DNA of 64,000 bases from Azotobacter vinelandii (GCF_001571105.1 NZ_BCTD01000014.1), one strand, 5' to 3'. Positions 7,472 through 18,931 are shown, counted from the stretch's first letter. Translations and numbers: made by a program. Notes: generated from the letters alone by a model not told the origin.

Positions 7472-7780
7472 ATGAAAACCCTCACCGTCCTCTTCGCCAG
7501 TGCCCTGCTCGCCGCCGGTGTCGGCCTCGCCCAGGCCCGCGACCTCGGCCCGGACGAAGCCACGAAGCTGCTCAAGGCCGGGACCATCCAGCCGTTCGAG
7601 ACGCTCAACGCCGCCGCGCAGGCCAAGCACCCCGGCTCGACCATCCACGAAACCGAACTGGAAGAGGAATACGGCCGCTACATCTACCAGGTCGAACTGC
7701 GCGACGCCCAGGGCCTGAAATGGGACGTGCATCTGGACGCCAGCAACGGCCAGGTGCTCAAGGATCACCAGGACGACTGA
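7472..7780 (+). CDS. PepSY domain periplasmic protein
   Basis: 102 residues from the ATG at 7472, which has AGGAG upstream. The signal peptide (MKTLTVLFASALLAAGVGLA, cleavage after AQA) leads to one PepSY domain with the typical LLKAGTIQPFE, EEEYGRYIYQVELRD and WDVHLDASNGQVLK segments. PepSY domains are thought to bind or inhibit peptidases or to sense ligands in the periplasm; in pseudomonads such small proteins are often induced by cation-responsive two-component systems. It stands alone, with a likely OmpR-family box upstream and a hairpin downstream. Confidence 0.88.
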   Translation: MKTLTVLFASALLAAGVGLAQARDLGPDEATKLLKAGTIQPFETLNAAAQAKHPGSTIHETELEEEYGRYIYQVELRDAQGLKWDVHLDASNGQVLKDHQDD

Positions 7781-7798
7781 AGGCCGGCGGAAGCCGAA

Positions 7799-7825
7799 CC
7801 GTGCCCTCCCGCGGGACGGGCACGG
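7799..7825 (+). terminator. Hairpin downstream of the PepSY gene
   Basis: CCGTGCCC and GGGCACGG enclose an inner TCCC/GGGA stem with one bulged base, 18 bp after the PepSY stop. No T-run follows, so termination efficiency is uncertain. Confidence 0.5.
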
Positions 7826-7925
7826 CCTCGCCCGAGGGCTGTGGCGTCCCGTCCCACGGAGGCCGCAGGAAGAAGCCCGGCCGACTCCTTCCGCGCCCCG
7901 GCGGGGCGCCGATCCTCCCGGCCGG

Positions 7926-8138
7926 TCAACGCGCAGGCTCCATCGCTTCCTTCGTTTCCACGGCCGGATCGAAACCGCCGTCCTCGAACAGATGCCAGTC
8001 CTCGCCGAGCAGTTCGGCCGGGTGCATCGTCCGGTCGGCGCCGTTCCCGCATGCCAGGGACGTCGCCGGACAATAGCGGTCGCAGCCCCAGCAGATTCGC
8101 TCGGGATGCTTGGGGTTCAAGGGAAATTTCTTCGCCAT
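7926..8138 (-). CDS. DUF3079 Cys-rich small protein
   Basis: 70-residue protein whose N-terminal half carries four cysteines at residues 16, 19, 23 and 30 (ICWGCDRYCPATSLACGNG), followed by HPAELLGEDW, the conserved DUF3079 pattern. The spacing suggests a zinc or iron-sulfur site. The function is unknown. It is divergent from the nitroreductase with a 190-bp gap. Confidence 0.82.
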   Translation of the reverse strand: MAKKFPLNPKHPERICWGCDRYCPATSLACGNGADRTMHPAELLGEDWHLFEDGGFDPAVETKEAMEPAR

Positions 8139-8328
8139 TATCTATCGCTGCCTGATGCCGTGTGGGTCGGATTCACGAATCGCTTCGCAGTGCAATCTAA
8201 CGTTTTTCCCCGGGGATTTCGCGACGAACCGGCGACCGGCGAGCGGACGACGCAAGACACCCGAGGATGAAAACCCCCGTCACCTGGGGTATACCTGCGC
8301 CTTCTCGCCCGATTCGAGGAGCCCGCCC

Positions 8329-9003
8329 ATGCAGGTCGAAGATGCCATCCGTTCGCGCAAGTCGATACGCCGCTTCCGTCCCGATCCCGTTCCGCGCGCC
8401 CAGATCGAGCGCATCCTGGAACTGGCGGCGCAAGCGCCGAGCGGCGCCAATACCCAGCCATGGAAAGTCCGCGCGGTAAGCGGCGCGGTCCGCGACGCAT
8501 TGTGCCGGGCGGTGAGCGCGGCGGCCGAACGGGAGCCGCAGCGGCACCATGCCGAGTACGGCTACTACCCCGATCCCTGGTTCGAGCCCTACCTCGAACG
8601 CCGGCGGACCATGGGCTTCAGCCTCTACGACGCGCTCGGCATCGCCCGCGGCGACCGGGCGGCACGGGAACGGCAGGCGCTGCGCAACTTCCAGTTCTTC
8701 GACGCGCCGGTCGGCCTGCTGATCTCCATGGACCGGCGGATGAACACCGGCAGCTTCCTCGACATGGGCATGTTCATCCAGAACCTGATGCTGGCGGCCC
8801 GCGGCGAAGGACTGCACAGTTGTCCCCAGGGGGTCTTCGCCGACTATCACCAGGTGGTGCGCGAGCAGGGATTGCTCGGCGAAGAAGAGATCCTGCTCTG
8901 TGCCGTGGCCCTCGGCCACGAGGACCCCGAAGCGCCGGAAAACGGCCTGGTCACCGCGCGGGTGCCGGTGGCGGAATTCGCCACCTTCCACGGTTTCGAT
9001 TGA
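8329..9003 (+). CDS. Nitroreductase family flavoprotein
   Basis: 224 residues from the ATG at 8329 (GAGGA upstream). The N-terminus MQVEDAIRSRKSIRRFRPD is the FMN phosphate-binding start of the nitroreductase fold; QAPSGANTQPWKVRAV, the central NFQFFDAP and the C-terminal EEILLCAVALGHEDP complete it. Members reduce nitro-aromatics, quinones or related compounds with NAD(P)H as FMN homodimers. It is of the NfnB-like class; the physiological substrate is open. It converges with gcvP across a strong hairpin. Confidence 0.88.
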   Translation: MQVEDAIRSRKSIRRFRPDPVPRAQIERILELAAQAPSGANTQPWKVRAVSGAVRDALCRAVSAAAEREPQRHHAEYGYYPDPWFEPYLERRRTMGFSLYDALGIARGDRAARERQALRNFQFFDAPVGLLISMDRRMNTGSFLDMGMFIQNLMLAARGEGLHSCPQGVFADYHQVVREQGLLGEEEILLCAVALGHEDPEAPENGLVTARVPVAEFATFHGFD

Positions 9004-9028
9004 GGCCGGCGGCCGAACGCCGCCGGCC
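9004..9028. terminator. Perfect hairpin between nitroreductase and gcvP (convergent)
   Basis: GGCCGGCGGC (9004-9013), a 5-base loop and GCCGCCGGCC (9019-9028) form a perfect 10-bp stem starting at the base after the nitroreductase stop and ending 9 bp before the gcvP stop. It can serve both strands; no T-run is seen. Confidence 0.65.
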
Positions 9029-9037
9029 CCATCGATC

Positions 9038-11911
<2,874 letters not shown>

Positions 11912-11933
11912 GGCGGCTCTCGGCTGAAAAGAC

Positions 11934-11956
11934 GAAGCCCCGACGGGCGAGGCTTC
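11934..11956 (-). terminator. Attenuator-like hairpin between gcvH and gcvP
   Basis: On the minus strand GAAGCC and GGCTTC form a short stem, extended by an inner C-G pair, followed by GTCTTTTC. It lies between the gcvH stop and the gcvP start, so it could reduce read-through into gcvP or stabilise the gcvT-gcvH message. Confidence 0.45.
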
Positions 11957-12008
11957 AGGAGAAATGGATCGGCTGGCGGCGCCCACGGACAACGCAGACG
12001 CGCGGCGA

Positions 12009-12398
12009 TCAGGCTCCGGCGGCGCAGGCGGCTTCGTAGCCGGCCGCGTCGAGCAACTTGCCCAGGTCGCCGGCGTCGTTCGGCTTGAGCTTGAAGAACC
12101 AGCTGCCATAGGGATCGCTGTTGACCAGCTCGGGGCTGTCGGTCAGCGCTTCGTTGATCGCGATCACCTCGCCGGCGACCGGCGCGTAGATATCGGAGGC
12201 GGCCTTCACCGATTCCACCACCCCGGCCTCCTGTTCGGCGGCCAGCGCCTTGCCGACTTCCGGCAGTTCGACGAACACCACGTCGCCCAGGGCTTCCTGG
12301 GCGTGGTCGGAAATGCCCACGGTGACGGTGCCGTCCGCTTCCAGTCGGGCCCATTCGTGGCTGGCCGTGTAACGCAGATCGGCGGGGATATTGCTCAT
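12009..12398 (-). CDS. gcvH: Glycine cleavage system H protein
   Basis: 129-residue lipoyl carrier of the glycine cleavage complex. The lipoylated lysine is Lys65 in VVESVKAASD, and the flanking GDVVFVELPEVG and INEALTDSPELVNSDPYG are canonical. It shuttles the aminomethyl group from GcvP to GcvT. Length is normal. It lies 44 bp downstream of gcvT on the same strand. Confidence 0.97.
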   Translation of the reverse strand: MSNIPADLRYTASHEWARLEADGTVTVGISDHAQEALGDVVFVELPEVGKALAAEQEAGVVESVKAASDIYAPVAGEVIAINEALTDSPELVNSDPYGSWFFKLKPNDAGDLGKLLDAAGYEAACAAGA

Positions 12399-12442
12399 GT
12401 CGTGTCCTCGGGTTGGGGGCGAAAGGGCTCGCCCGGAAAAAT

Positions 12443-13525
12443 CTAGATCAAGGCCTTGCCGTGGCGGACGAAGTTCGGCCGGACGACGCGGACGGGCAGC
12501 CAGCGGCCGCGGATCTCCACCTCGGCGCGCTCGCCGGTGGCGGCCGGTACCCGGGCCAGGGCGATGGACTTGCCCAGCGTCGGCGAGAAGCTGCCGCTGG
12601 TGATCTCGCCTTCGCCGAGACCGTCCACCCGCACCACCTGGCGGGCGCGCAGCACGCCGCGCTCCTCCAGCAGCAACCCCACCAGTTTAGGCTGACCGCC
12701 GGCGCGGCGCTGCGCTTCCAGCGCCGCGCGGCCGATGAAGTCGCGCCCGGCGGGGTCCCAGGCGATGGTCCAGCCGAGGTTCGCCGCCAGCGGCGAGACG
12801 CTCTCGTCCATCTCCCGGCCGTGGAGGTTCAGGCCCGCCTCCAGGCGCAGGGTGTCGCGGGCGCCGAGGCCGCCGGGAGCGATGCCGGCGCCGACCAGGT
12901 CGTTGAAGAAGTCCGGCGCCTGCGCCGCCGGCAGCAGGATTTCCAGGCCGTCCTCGCCGGTATAGCCGGTGCGGGCGATGAACCAGTCGCCTTCGGTCAG
13001 ACCCTCGAACGGGCGCAGTTCGTGGATCAGCGCGGCGCGCGAAGCGGCGAGCAACTCGCCGGTGCGCGCCCGCGCCTTCGGCCCCTGGATGGCGAGCATG
13101 GCCAGATCCCGACGCTCGCGCAGTTCGACGACGAAGCCGGCGGCCTGCCCGCGTATCCAGTCCAGGTCGCGCTCGCGGGTAGCCGCGTTGAGCACCAGGC
13201 GGTAACCGAAATCGGCGAGATAGACGATGAGGTCGTCGATCACCCCGCCGCGCTCGTTGAGCATGACGCTGTAGAGGGCCTTGCCGGGGCTTTTCAGGTG
13301 CGCCACGTCGTTGGCCAGCAGGCGCCGCAGCCAGATCCCGGCATCCGCGCCCAGGACATCCACCACCGTCATGTGGGAGACGTCGAAGACGCCGCAGTCG
13401 CGTCGCACCTGGTGATGTTCCTCGACCTGCGAACCATAGTGCAGGGGCATGTCCCAGCCGCCGAAATCGACGATCCTGGCGCCCAGTGCGAGATGCTGGT
13501 CGTAGAGCGGCGTGCGCAGTCCCAT
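12443..13525 (-). CDS. gcvT: Glycine cleavage system T protein (aminomethyltransferase)
   Basis: 360 residues. It transfers the methylene group to tetrahydrofolate and releases ammonia. MGLRTPLYDQHLALGARIVDF and GWDMPLHYGSQ are the usual start, GVFDVSHMTVVDVLG is the folate-domain signature and ARTGYTGEDGLEI lies mid-protein. The ATG at 13525 is chosen because AGGAG precedes it and the N-terminus matches the family. It is the first gene of the operon, with a promoter 70-100 bp upstream. Confidence 0.96.
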   Translation of the reverse strand: MGLRTPLYDQHLALGARIVDFGGWDMPLHYGSQVEEHHQVRRDCGVFDVSHMTVVDVLGADAGIWLRRLLANDVAHLKSPGKALYSVMLNERGGVIDDLIVYLADFGYRLVLNAATRERDLDWIRGQAAGFVVELRERRDLAMLAIQGPKARARTGELLAASRAALIHELRPFEGLTEGDWFIARTGYTGEDGLEILLPAAQAPDFFNDLVGAGIAPGGLGARDTLRLEAGLNLHGREMDESVSPLAANLGWTIAWDPAGRDFIGRAALEAQRRAGGQPKLVGLLLEERGVLRARQVVRVDGLGEGEITSGSFSPTLGKSIALARVPAATGERAEVEIRGRWLPVRVVRPNFVRHGKALI

Positions 13526-13593
13526 GGGGTTCTCCTTCCGTACCCGACGCATCACGGTGCGCCGGCCCTCAAAGCAGGCCACGGATGGCGCGC

Positions 13594-13622
13594 ATTGTAG
13601 CCGCAAGGCCGGGCCCGGTCAC
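13594..13622 (-). promoter_or_regulatory. Sigma-70-type promoter of the gcv operon
   Basis: On the minus strand GTGACC (13617-13622), 17 bp, then TACAAT (13594-13599) form a good promoter directed at gcvT, giving a leader of about 60 nt. The leader is too short for, and does not resemble, a glycine riboswitch. Confidence 0.5.
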
Positions 13623-13644
13623 GGCGCCGGACCGACCGGCGGCC

Positions 13645-15261
13645 TCAGCCCGGCTGGCGTGCCGAGCGGCGGATCAGGCCGATCACCGGCAGCAGTCCGA
13701 CCAGCACCAGGGTCAGCGCCGGCAGCGCGGCGCGGGCCCATTCGCCCTCGCTGGTCATCTCGAAGATGCGCACCGCCAGGGTGTCCCAGCCGAACGGGCG
13801 CATCAGCAGGGTCGCCGGCATTTCCTTGAGCACGTCGACGAACACCAGCAGCACGGCGCTCAGGGTGCCGGGCAGCAGCAGGGGCAGGTAGATCCGCCGG
13901 AACAGCTGCGAACCGCCGACGCCCAGACTGCGCGCGGCCTCCGGCAGCGACGGGCGGACCCGCGCCAGGCTGCTTTCCAGAGGGCCGAAGGCCACCGCCA
14001 GGAAGCGCACCAGATAGGCCAGCAACAGGGCCGTCAGGCTGCCCAGCAGCAGCGGCTTGCCGGCGCCGCCGAGCCAGGAGGACAAGGGGATCACCAGTTC
14101 GCGGTCGAGATAGCTGAAGGCGAGCATGATGGACACCGCCAGCACCGAGCCCGGCAGGGCGTAGCCCAGATTGGCCAGGCCGACCGCCGTGCCCATGGTC
14201 CGCCCCGGCACCAGGCGCCGGGCGAAGGCCAGCAGCATGGCGCAGGCGACGGTGAGCAGCGCGGCGCAACCGCCCAGCCAGAGGGTATGCAGGATCAGCG
14301 CGGCGTAGCGCTCGTCGAGGTCGAAGCGGCCACGTTGCCAGAACCAGGCCAGCAGTTGCAGGACCGGTATGACGAAGGCGCAAAGGAACACCAGAATGCA
14401 CCAGGCGCTGGCCGCCGTGGCCTTGAAGCCGTGCAGCCGGTACAGCGCCCGCCCGCGCGGTCGCTCGCTGCTCGGCCGCGGCATGCCGCGGGCGCGGCGC
14501 TCGCCGTAGACCACCAGCATCACCGCCAGGAGCAGCAGGCTGGCGAGCTGGGTGGCGCTGGACAGGCTGTAGAAGCCGTACCAGGTCTTGTAGATGGCGG
14601 TGGTGAAGGTGTCGTAGTTGAACACCGAGACGGCGCCGAAGTCGGCCAGGGTTTCCATCATCGCCAGGGCCAGGCCGGCACCGATGGCCGGCCGCGCCAT
14701 CGGCAGGGCCACGCGCCAGAAGGCCTGCCAGGGCGACAGGCCCAGGGCCCGCGCGGCTTCCATCAGGCCCTTGCCCTGGGCCAGGAAGGCGCTGCGCGCG
14801 AGCAGGTAGACGTAGGGATAGAAGACCAGCACCAGGACCAGGATCACCCCGCCGGTGGAACGCACCCGCGGCAGCCGCAGACCGCTGCCGAACCACTCGC
14901 GCAGAAGGCTCTGCAACGGACCGGAGAAATCCAGCAGGCCGACGAAGACAAAGGCCAGCACATAGGCGGGAATCGCGAAGGGCAGCATCAGCGCCCAGTC
15001 CAGCCAGCGCCGGCCGGGGAATTCGCAGAGACTGGTCAGCCAGGCCAGACTCACCCCCAGCAGGGTGACGCCGGTGCCGACGCCCAGCAACAGGGTCAGG
15101 GTGTTGCCGAGCAGGCGCGGCATCTGGGTATCCCACAGATGCCGCCAGATTTCGCCATCGACGCTGTGCCAGGAAAGTACCAGCACGCTGAGAGGCAACA
15201 GCACCAGGGCAGCGATGGAGAAGACGATGGGATACCAGCGACGCTGGGCGGAATGGGACAC
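13645..15261 (-). CDS. Fe(III) ABC transporter permease, FbpB type (fused double permease)
   Basis: 538-residue membrane protein with about 12 transmembrane segments in two homologous halves. Each half has an EAA loop (EAARALGLSPWQAFWRVALP and EAARSLGVGGSQLFRRIYLP). This is the double-domain permease of Fbp/Sfu-type ferric iron importers. The GTG at 15261 has GGGGAG at ideal spacing and begins just before the first hydrophobic helix; the more upstream open frame lies inside the terminator hairpin. It follows the binding-protein gene by 85 bp. No ATPase gene adjoins it. Confidence 0.9.
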   Translation of the reverse strand: MSHSAQRRWYPIVFSIAALVLLPLSVLVLSWHSVDGEIWRHLWDTQMPRLLGNTLTLLLGVGTGVTLLGVSLAWLTSLCEFPGRRWLDWALMLPFAIPAYVLAFVFVGLLDFSGPLQSLLREWFGSGLRLPRVRSTGGVILVLVLVFYPYVYLLARSAFLAQGKGLMEAARALGLSPWQAFWRVALPMARPAIGAGLALAMMETLADFGAVSVFNYDTFTTAIYKTWYGFYSLSSATQLASLLLLAVMLVVYGERRARGMPRPSSERPRGRALYRLHGFKATAASAWCILVFLCAFVIPVLQLLAWFWQRGRFDLDERYAALILHTLWLGGCAALLTVACAMLLAFARRLVPGRTMGTAVGLANLGYALPGSVLAVSIMLAFSYLDRELVIPLSSWLGGAGKPLLLGSLTALLLAYLVRFLAVAFGPLESSLARVRPSLPEAARSLGVGGSQLFRRIYLPLLLPGTLSAVLLVFVDVLKEMPATLLMRPFGWDTLAVRIFEMTSEGEWARAALPALTLVLVGLLPVIGLIRRSARQPG

Positions 15262-15288
15262 GACAGCTCCCCGATACGGAAAACGAAT

Positions 15289-15322
15289 CGGGCCGCAGGC
15301 GGAACGCTCCGCCTGCGGCCCG
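15289..15322 (-). terminator. Strong hairpin between binding-protein and permease genes
   Basis: A perfect 15-bp stem (15289-15303 with 15308-15322, loop ACGC) is followed on the minus strand by ATTCGTTTT. It sits right after the binding-protein stop, so most transcripts would stop there, giving more binding protein than permease. Such attenuation is common in ABC importer operons. Confidence 0.8.
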
Positions 15323-15346
15323 GGGCTCACGCTCCTGGCGTACGCC

Positions 15347-16351
15347 TCAGTTCCAGCCGGCACGGTCCATCAGGCGGATCGCCTCGGCCTGGCGCTTGCC
15401 GGCGATCTCGACCGGCACGCTGTCGGCCTTGAAGCTGCCCCAGGCGGCGACTTCCTTGGACGGAGCCACCTGCGGATTGGCCGGGTATTCCTGGTTGAGG
15501 TCGGCCAGCAGGCGCTGGGCCTTCTCGGCGGTCATCCACTCCACCAGCTTCTGCGCGGCCTGCGGGTGCGGGGCGTACTTGGTCACGCCGGCGCCGGAGA
15601 GGTTGACGTGCACGCCGCGATCGCCCTGGTTCGGCCAGAAGGGCTTCACCTTCAGGCCCGGGTTCTCCTTGTGCAGGCGGCCGTAGTAATAGGTGTTGGC
15701 GATGCCCACGTCGCACTGGCCGGCGTCGATCGCCAGCAGCAGGGCGTTGTCGTCGGCGAACACGTCGGTGGCCAGGTTGTTCACCCAGCCCCTGACGATC
15801 TGCTCGGCCTTCTCCGCGCCATGGGCCTCGATCAGGGTGGCGGTCAGCGACTGGTTGTAGACCTTCTTGCTGGTGCGCAGGCACAGGCGGCCTTCCCAGT
15901 TCTCGTCGGCCAGGGCTTCGTAGGTGGAAAGCTCTTCGGGCCTGACCCGTTCGGTGGAATAGAAGATGGTCCGTGCGCGCAGCGACAGGCCGCTCCAGGC
16001 GCCGGTGGCGGAGCGGTACTGGGGCGGGATGTTGGCCTTGACGACGGGCGAGTCGATCGGCCGCAGGACGCCTTCCTGCTCGGCCTGCCAGAGGTTGCCG
16101 GCATCCACGGTGATCAACAGGTCGGCCGGTGTGTTCTTGCCTTCGGCCTTGAGGCGGGCGATCAGCGGGGCTTCCTTGTCGGTGATGAATTTCACCTTGA
16201 CTCCGGTTTCGGCGGTATAGGCATCGAAGACCGGCTTGATCAACTCGTCGATGCGCGACGAATAGACCACGATCTCGTCGTCGGCGGCCAGGGCGGCGCC
16301 GGAGAGCGCGCCCAGGACCAGGACGGCGAGAATGTGCTTGCTTGCCTGCAT
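15347..16351 (-). CDS. Fe(III) ABC transporter periplasmic binding protein, FbpA type
   Basis: 334 residues. The signal peptide (cleavage after ALA in SGAALAAD) is followed by IVVYSSRIDELIKPVFDAY, the class C iron-binding start. The iron-coordinating double tyrosine is in ANTYYYGRLH, and ADLLITVDAGNLW and NLSGAGVTKYAPHP are typical. It captures ferric iron in the periplasm for the adjacent permease. A Fur-like palindrome lies 30 bp upstream of the start and a strong terminator follows. Confidence 0.93.
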   Translation of the reverse strand: MQASKHILAVLVLGALSGAALAADDEIVVYSSRIDELIKPVFDAYTAETGVKVKFITDKEAPLIARLKAEGKNTPADLLITVDAGNLWQAEQEGVLRPIDSPVVKANIPPQYRSATGAWSGLSLRARTIFYSTERVRPEELSTYEALADENWEGRLCLRTSKKVYNQSLTATLIEAHGAEKAEQIVRGWVNNLATDVFADDNALLLAIDAGQCDVGIANTYYYGRLHKENPGLKVKPFWPNQGDRGVHVNLSGAGVTKYAPHPQAAQKLVEWMTAEKAQRLLADLNQEYPANPQVAPSKEVAAWGSFKADSVPVEIAGKRQAEAIRLMDRAGWN

Positions 16352-16382
16352 GGAACCCCCCTCGTGTGCATTAAGTGCAGCG

Positions 16383-16401
16383 AATAATAGTGACTAGCAT
16401 T
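16383..16401. promoter_or_regulatory. Weak Fur-box-like sequence upstream of the iron-binding protein gene
   Basis: AATAATAGTGACTAGCATT is centred on the palindrome TAGTGACTA and matches the Fur consensus at about 10 of 19 positions. Its place, about 30 bp upstream of an iron transporter gene, supports a Fur role, but the match is modest. Confidence 0.35.
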
Positions 16402-16459
16402 TAGCTTCACAACTTGGCAAATGTCGCGCGGTATGTCGCCGGCAGAGGGGGTTCGGGGG

Positions 16460-17677
16460 TCAGGCGCGCGCCAGCGCTGGAAGGTCGCCGCTCAAGCCGA
16501 GGGCCTGGCGGACGAACAGCGCCTTGCCCTCGGGCAGATTGTCCATCCACTTCAGGCCGCTGTTGCGCAGCCAGCGCAGCGGCAACGGATCGGCCTGGAA
16601 CAGCCGCTCGAAGCCTTCCATCGCCGCCATCATCGCCAGGTTGTGGGGCATACGCCGGCGCTCGAAACGGCTCAGCACGCGCAGATCGGCCAGTCGCTCG
16701 CCACGCGAACGGGCCTGCAGCAGCGCTTCGGCCAGGGTCGCGGCATCGAGGAAACCGAGGTTGACCCCCTGCCCCGCCAGCGGATGGATGACATGGGCGG
16801 CATCGCCGATCAGCGCCAGGCCGGGCTCGACGTAGCGCCGGGCATGCCGCTGGCGCAGCGGGATGCAGTGTCGCGGATCGACCTCCAGCACTTCGCCGAG
16901 ACGCCACTCGAAGGCAGCGCCCAGGGCCCTGGCGAAGGCCGCATCGTCTAGGGCCATCAGCCGCCCGGCCTGCTGCGGAGTGACCGACCAGACGATCGAG
17001 CACCAGTGCCGGTCGGCGTCCCGCTCCAGCGGCAGGAAGGCCAGCGGCCCGTCGTCGGTGAAGCGCTGCCAGGCGGTGCGGCGGTGCGGTTCGGCGCAAC
17101 GCACGCTGGTGACGATGGCGTGGTGCAGGTAATCCCATTCGCGGGTGGCGCAGCCGGCCAGGCGACGGATCGTCGAGTTGGCGCCGTCGGCGGCGACCAG
17201 GAGCGGCGAGCGCAACTGGCGGCCGTCGCCCAGGCGGACCAGCCAACCGTCGCCGGAGCGGCGCAGTCCGTCCAGGCGGATGCCGGGCAGCAGGCCGACC
17301 CCACTGCCGGCCAGGCACTCGAGCAGGGCATCCTGCACCACCCGGTTCTCGACGATGTGACCGAGTACCTCGGCATGCACGCTGGCCGCCGAGAAGTGGA
17401 TCCGCCCGGTGCCGGAGCCGTCCCACACCTGCATCTCGCCGTAGGGAGCGGCGCGCCGGGCGCGGATGCCGTCCCAGGCGCCGAGGCGCTCGAGGATGCG
17501 CTGGCTGGCGGCGGACAGTGCGCTGACCCGCGGCTCGAAGGGCGCCGCGGGATTCCAGGGAGCCACCTCGAGCGGCCCGCGGTCCAGCAGCAGGATATCC
17601 AGACCGCTGTCCTGCAGGGCCAGCGCCAGGGCGCTGCCGACCATTCCGGCGCCGACGATGATCAGATCCGCGTGCAT
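16460..17677 (-). CDS. ubiI: FAD-dependent ubiquinone-biosynthesis hydroxylase (UbiI/VisC)
   Basis: 405 residues. The N-terminal FAD-binding motif is DLIIVGAGMVGSALALAL. The second motif is LVAADGANSTIRRLAG and the third is LIGDAAHVIHPLAGQGVNLG, the signature of the UbiH/UbiF/VisC family. By synteny with E. coli and Pseudomonas (pepP-ubiH-visC) it is the C5 hydroxylase of the ubiquinone ring. GAGGAAAG precedes the ATG at 17677. It follows ubiH by 64 bp on the same strand. Confidence 0.9.
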   Translation of the reverse strand: MHADLIIVGAGMVGSALALALQDSGLDILLLDRGPLEVAPWNPAAPFEPRVSALSAASQRILERLGAWDGIRARRAAPYGEMQVWDGSGTGRIHFSAASVHAEVLGHIVENRVVQDALLECLAGSGVGLLPGIRLDGLRRSGDGWLVRLGDGRQLRSPLLVAADGANSTIRRLAGCATREWDYLHHAIVTSVRCAEPHRRTAWQRFTDDGPLAFLPLERDADRHWCSIVWSVTPQQAGRLMALDDAAFARALGAAFEWRLGEVLEVDPRHCIPLRQRHARRYVEPGLALIGDAAHVIHPLAGQGVNLGFLDAATLAEALLQARSRGERLADLRVLSRFERRRMPHNLAMMAAMEGFERLFQADPLPLRWLRNSGLKWMDNLPEGKALFVRQALGLSGDLPALARA

Positions 17678-17741
17678 GCTTTCCTCAATTCGCAAGGGGC
17701 GTCCGGCCACGCCCGCCGTTTTCGATGATCGTGCGCCGGCC

Positions 17742-18929
17742 TCAGGCCTGCGCACGGGTGCCGAGTCCCATGGCCTGGCGGGCGAACCAGTGCTTCGCCG
17801 GCGGTAGCAGGTCGAGACCGAGCAGGCCGAGGCTGCGCCCGTCGGCGAGCAGCGGCATGGCCGTGGCGAACAGCCGGGTGACCCGGTCGGAGAAGCCCAC
17901 GGTCAGTTGCTGGTCGAGACGCTGGCGGGCCTGGTAGCGCAGCAGGGTGGCGAAGTCGCCGGGCTCGGCCGGACTCGCCAGCAGTTCCTCGGCCAAGCAC
18001 AGGGTGTCGCGCAGGGACAGGTTGTAGCCCTGACCGGCGATGGGGTGCAGGCTGTGGGCGGCATTACCGAGCAGGGCCAGATGCGGCCGCACCTGCTCCT
18101 CGGCCTCGACCAGCGCCAGGGCGTAGAGATGACGGGCCCCCAGGTGGCGGAAGGCGCCGAGGCGGTAGCCGAACTGCTGCTGCAGCTCGCCGAGGAACTG
18201 CCGCTCGTCCAGCGCCAGCAGGCGCCCGGCATCGCCGGTCTGGCGGGTCCAGACCAGCGCGCAACGGTTCTCCGCCAGCGGCAGCAGGGCCAGCGGGCCG
18301 TCCTGGGTGAAACGCTCGAAGGCCTGGCCACGGTGCGGCTCGCTGGGCGTGACGTTGGCGATCAGGGCCGCCTGCCCGTAGGGCCGATAGCGCACGTGGA
18401 TGCCGAGCCGCTCGCGCAGTTCGGAGCGACCGCCGTCGGCGAGCACCGCCAGGGCGCAGTCGAGATGGCTGTCGTCGTCCAGGTGCAGCCGGTAGCCATC
18501 GTCGAGCGGGGTCATGCGCTGCACTTCGGCCGGGCAGCGCCAGGCGACCACCGAGGAATCCAGCGCCTGCCACAGGCACTCGCCGAGCCAGGCGTTCTCC
18601 ACCACGTAGCCGAGGGCCGGCACGCCCTCTTCCGAGGCGCGCAGGCGCGCGGCGCCGAAACGCCCACGCTCGGAGACGTGGATCTGCAGGATCGGCTCGG
18701 CGCGGCGGGCGATCGCCGGCCACAGGCCGAGGCGCTCGTAGATCCGCTGTGTACCGAAGGACAGCGCCGAGCAACGCGCGTCGTAACTCGGCTGATAAGG
18801 CTCGCCGGGGGCATGCGGCTCGATCAGCACGATCCGCCAGCCACGCGCCCTGGCGCCCTCCTGCAGGGCCAGGGCCAGGCTCGCCCCGACCAGGCCGCCG
18901 CCGACGATCGCCAGTTCCACCCGGGCCAT
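17742..18929 (-). CDS. ubiH: 2-octaprenyl-6-methoxyphenol hydroxylase
   Basis: 395-residue flavin monooxygenase homologous to its downstream neighbour. It has ELAIVGGGLVGASLALAL at the N-terminus, VLADGGRSELRERLG mid-protein and LLGNAAHSLHPIAGQGYNL near the C-terminus. The third motif reads GNAAH where the neighbour has GDAAH, a known variation in UbiH. It hydroxylates C1 of the ubiquinone ring. The ATG lies two bases after the pepP stop, so the two are translationally linked. Confidence 0.93.
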   Translation of the reverse strand: MARVELAIVGGGLVGASLALALQEGARARGWRIVLIEPHAPGEPYQPSYDARCSALSFGTQRIYERLGLWPAIARRAEPILQIHVSERGRFGAARLRASEEGVPALGYVVENAWLGECLWQALDSSVVAWRCPAEVQRMTPLDDGYRLHLDDDSHLDCALAVLADGGRSELRERLGIHVRYRPYGQAALIANVTPSEPHRGQAFERFTQDGPLALLPLAENRCALVWTRQTGDAGRLLALDERQFLGELQQQFGYRLGAFRHLGARHLYALALVEAEEQVRPHLALLGNAAHSLHPIAGQGYNLSLRDTLCLAEELLASPAEPGDFATLLRYQARQRLDQQLTVGFSDRVTRLFATAMPLLADGRSLGLLGLDLLPPAKHWFARQAMGLGTRAQA

Positions 18930-18931
18930 GC

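Noticed and set aside
13526..13644. Glycine riboswitch upstream of gcvT
   Set aside because: The leader from the likely promoter to the gcvT ATG is only about 60 nt and lacks the conserved glycine-aptamer cores, so no riboswitch is called.
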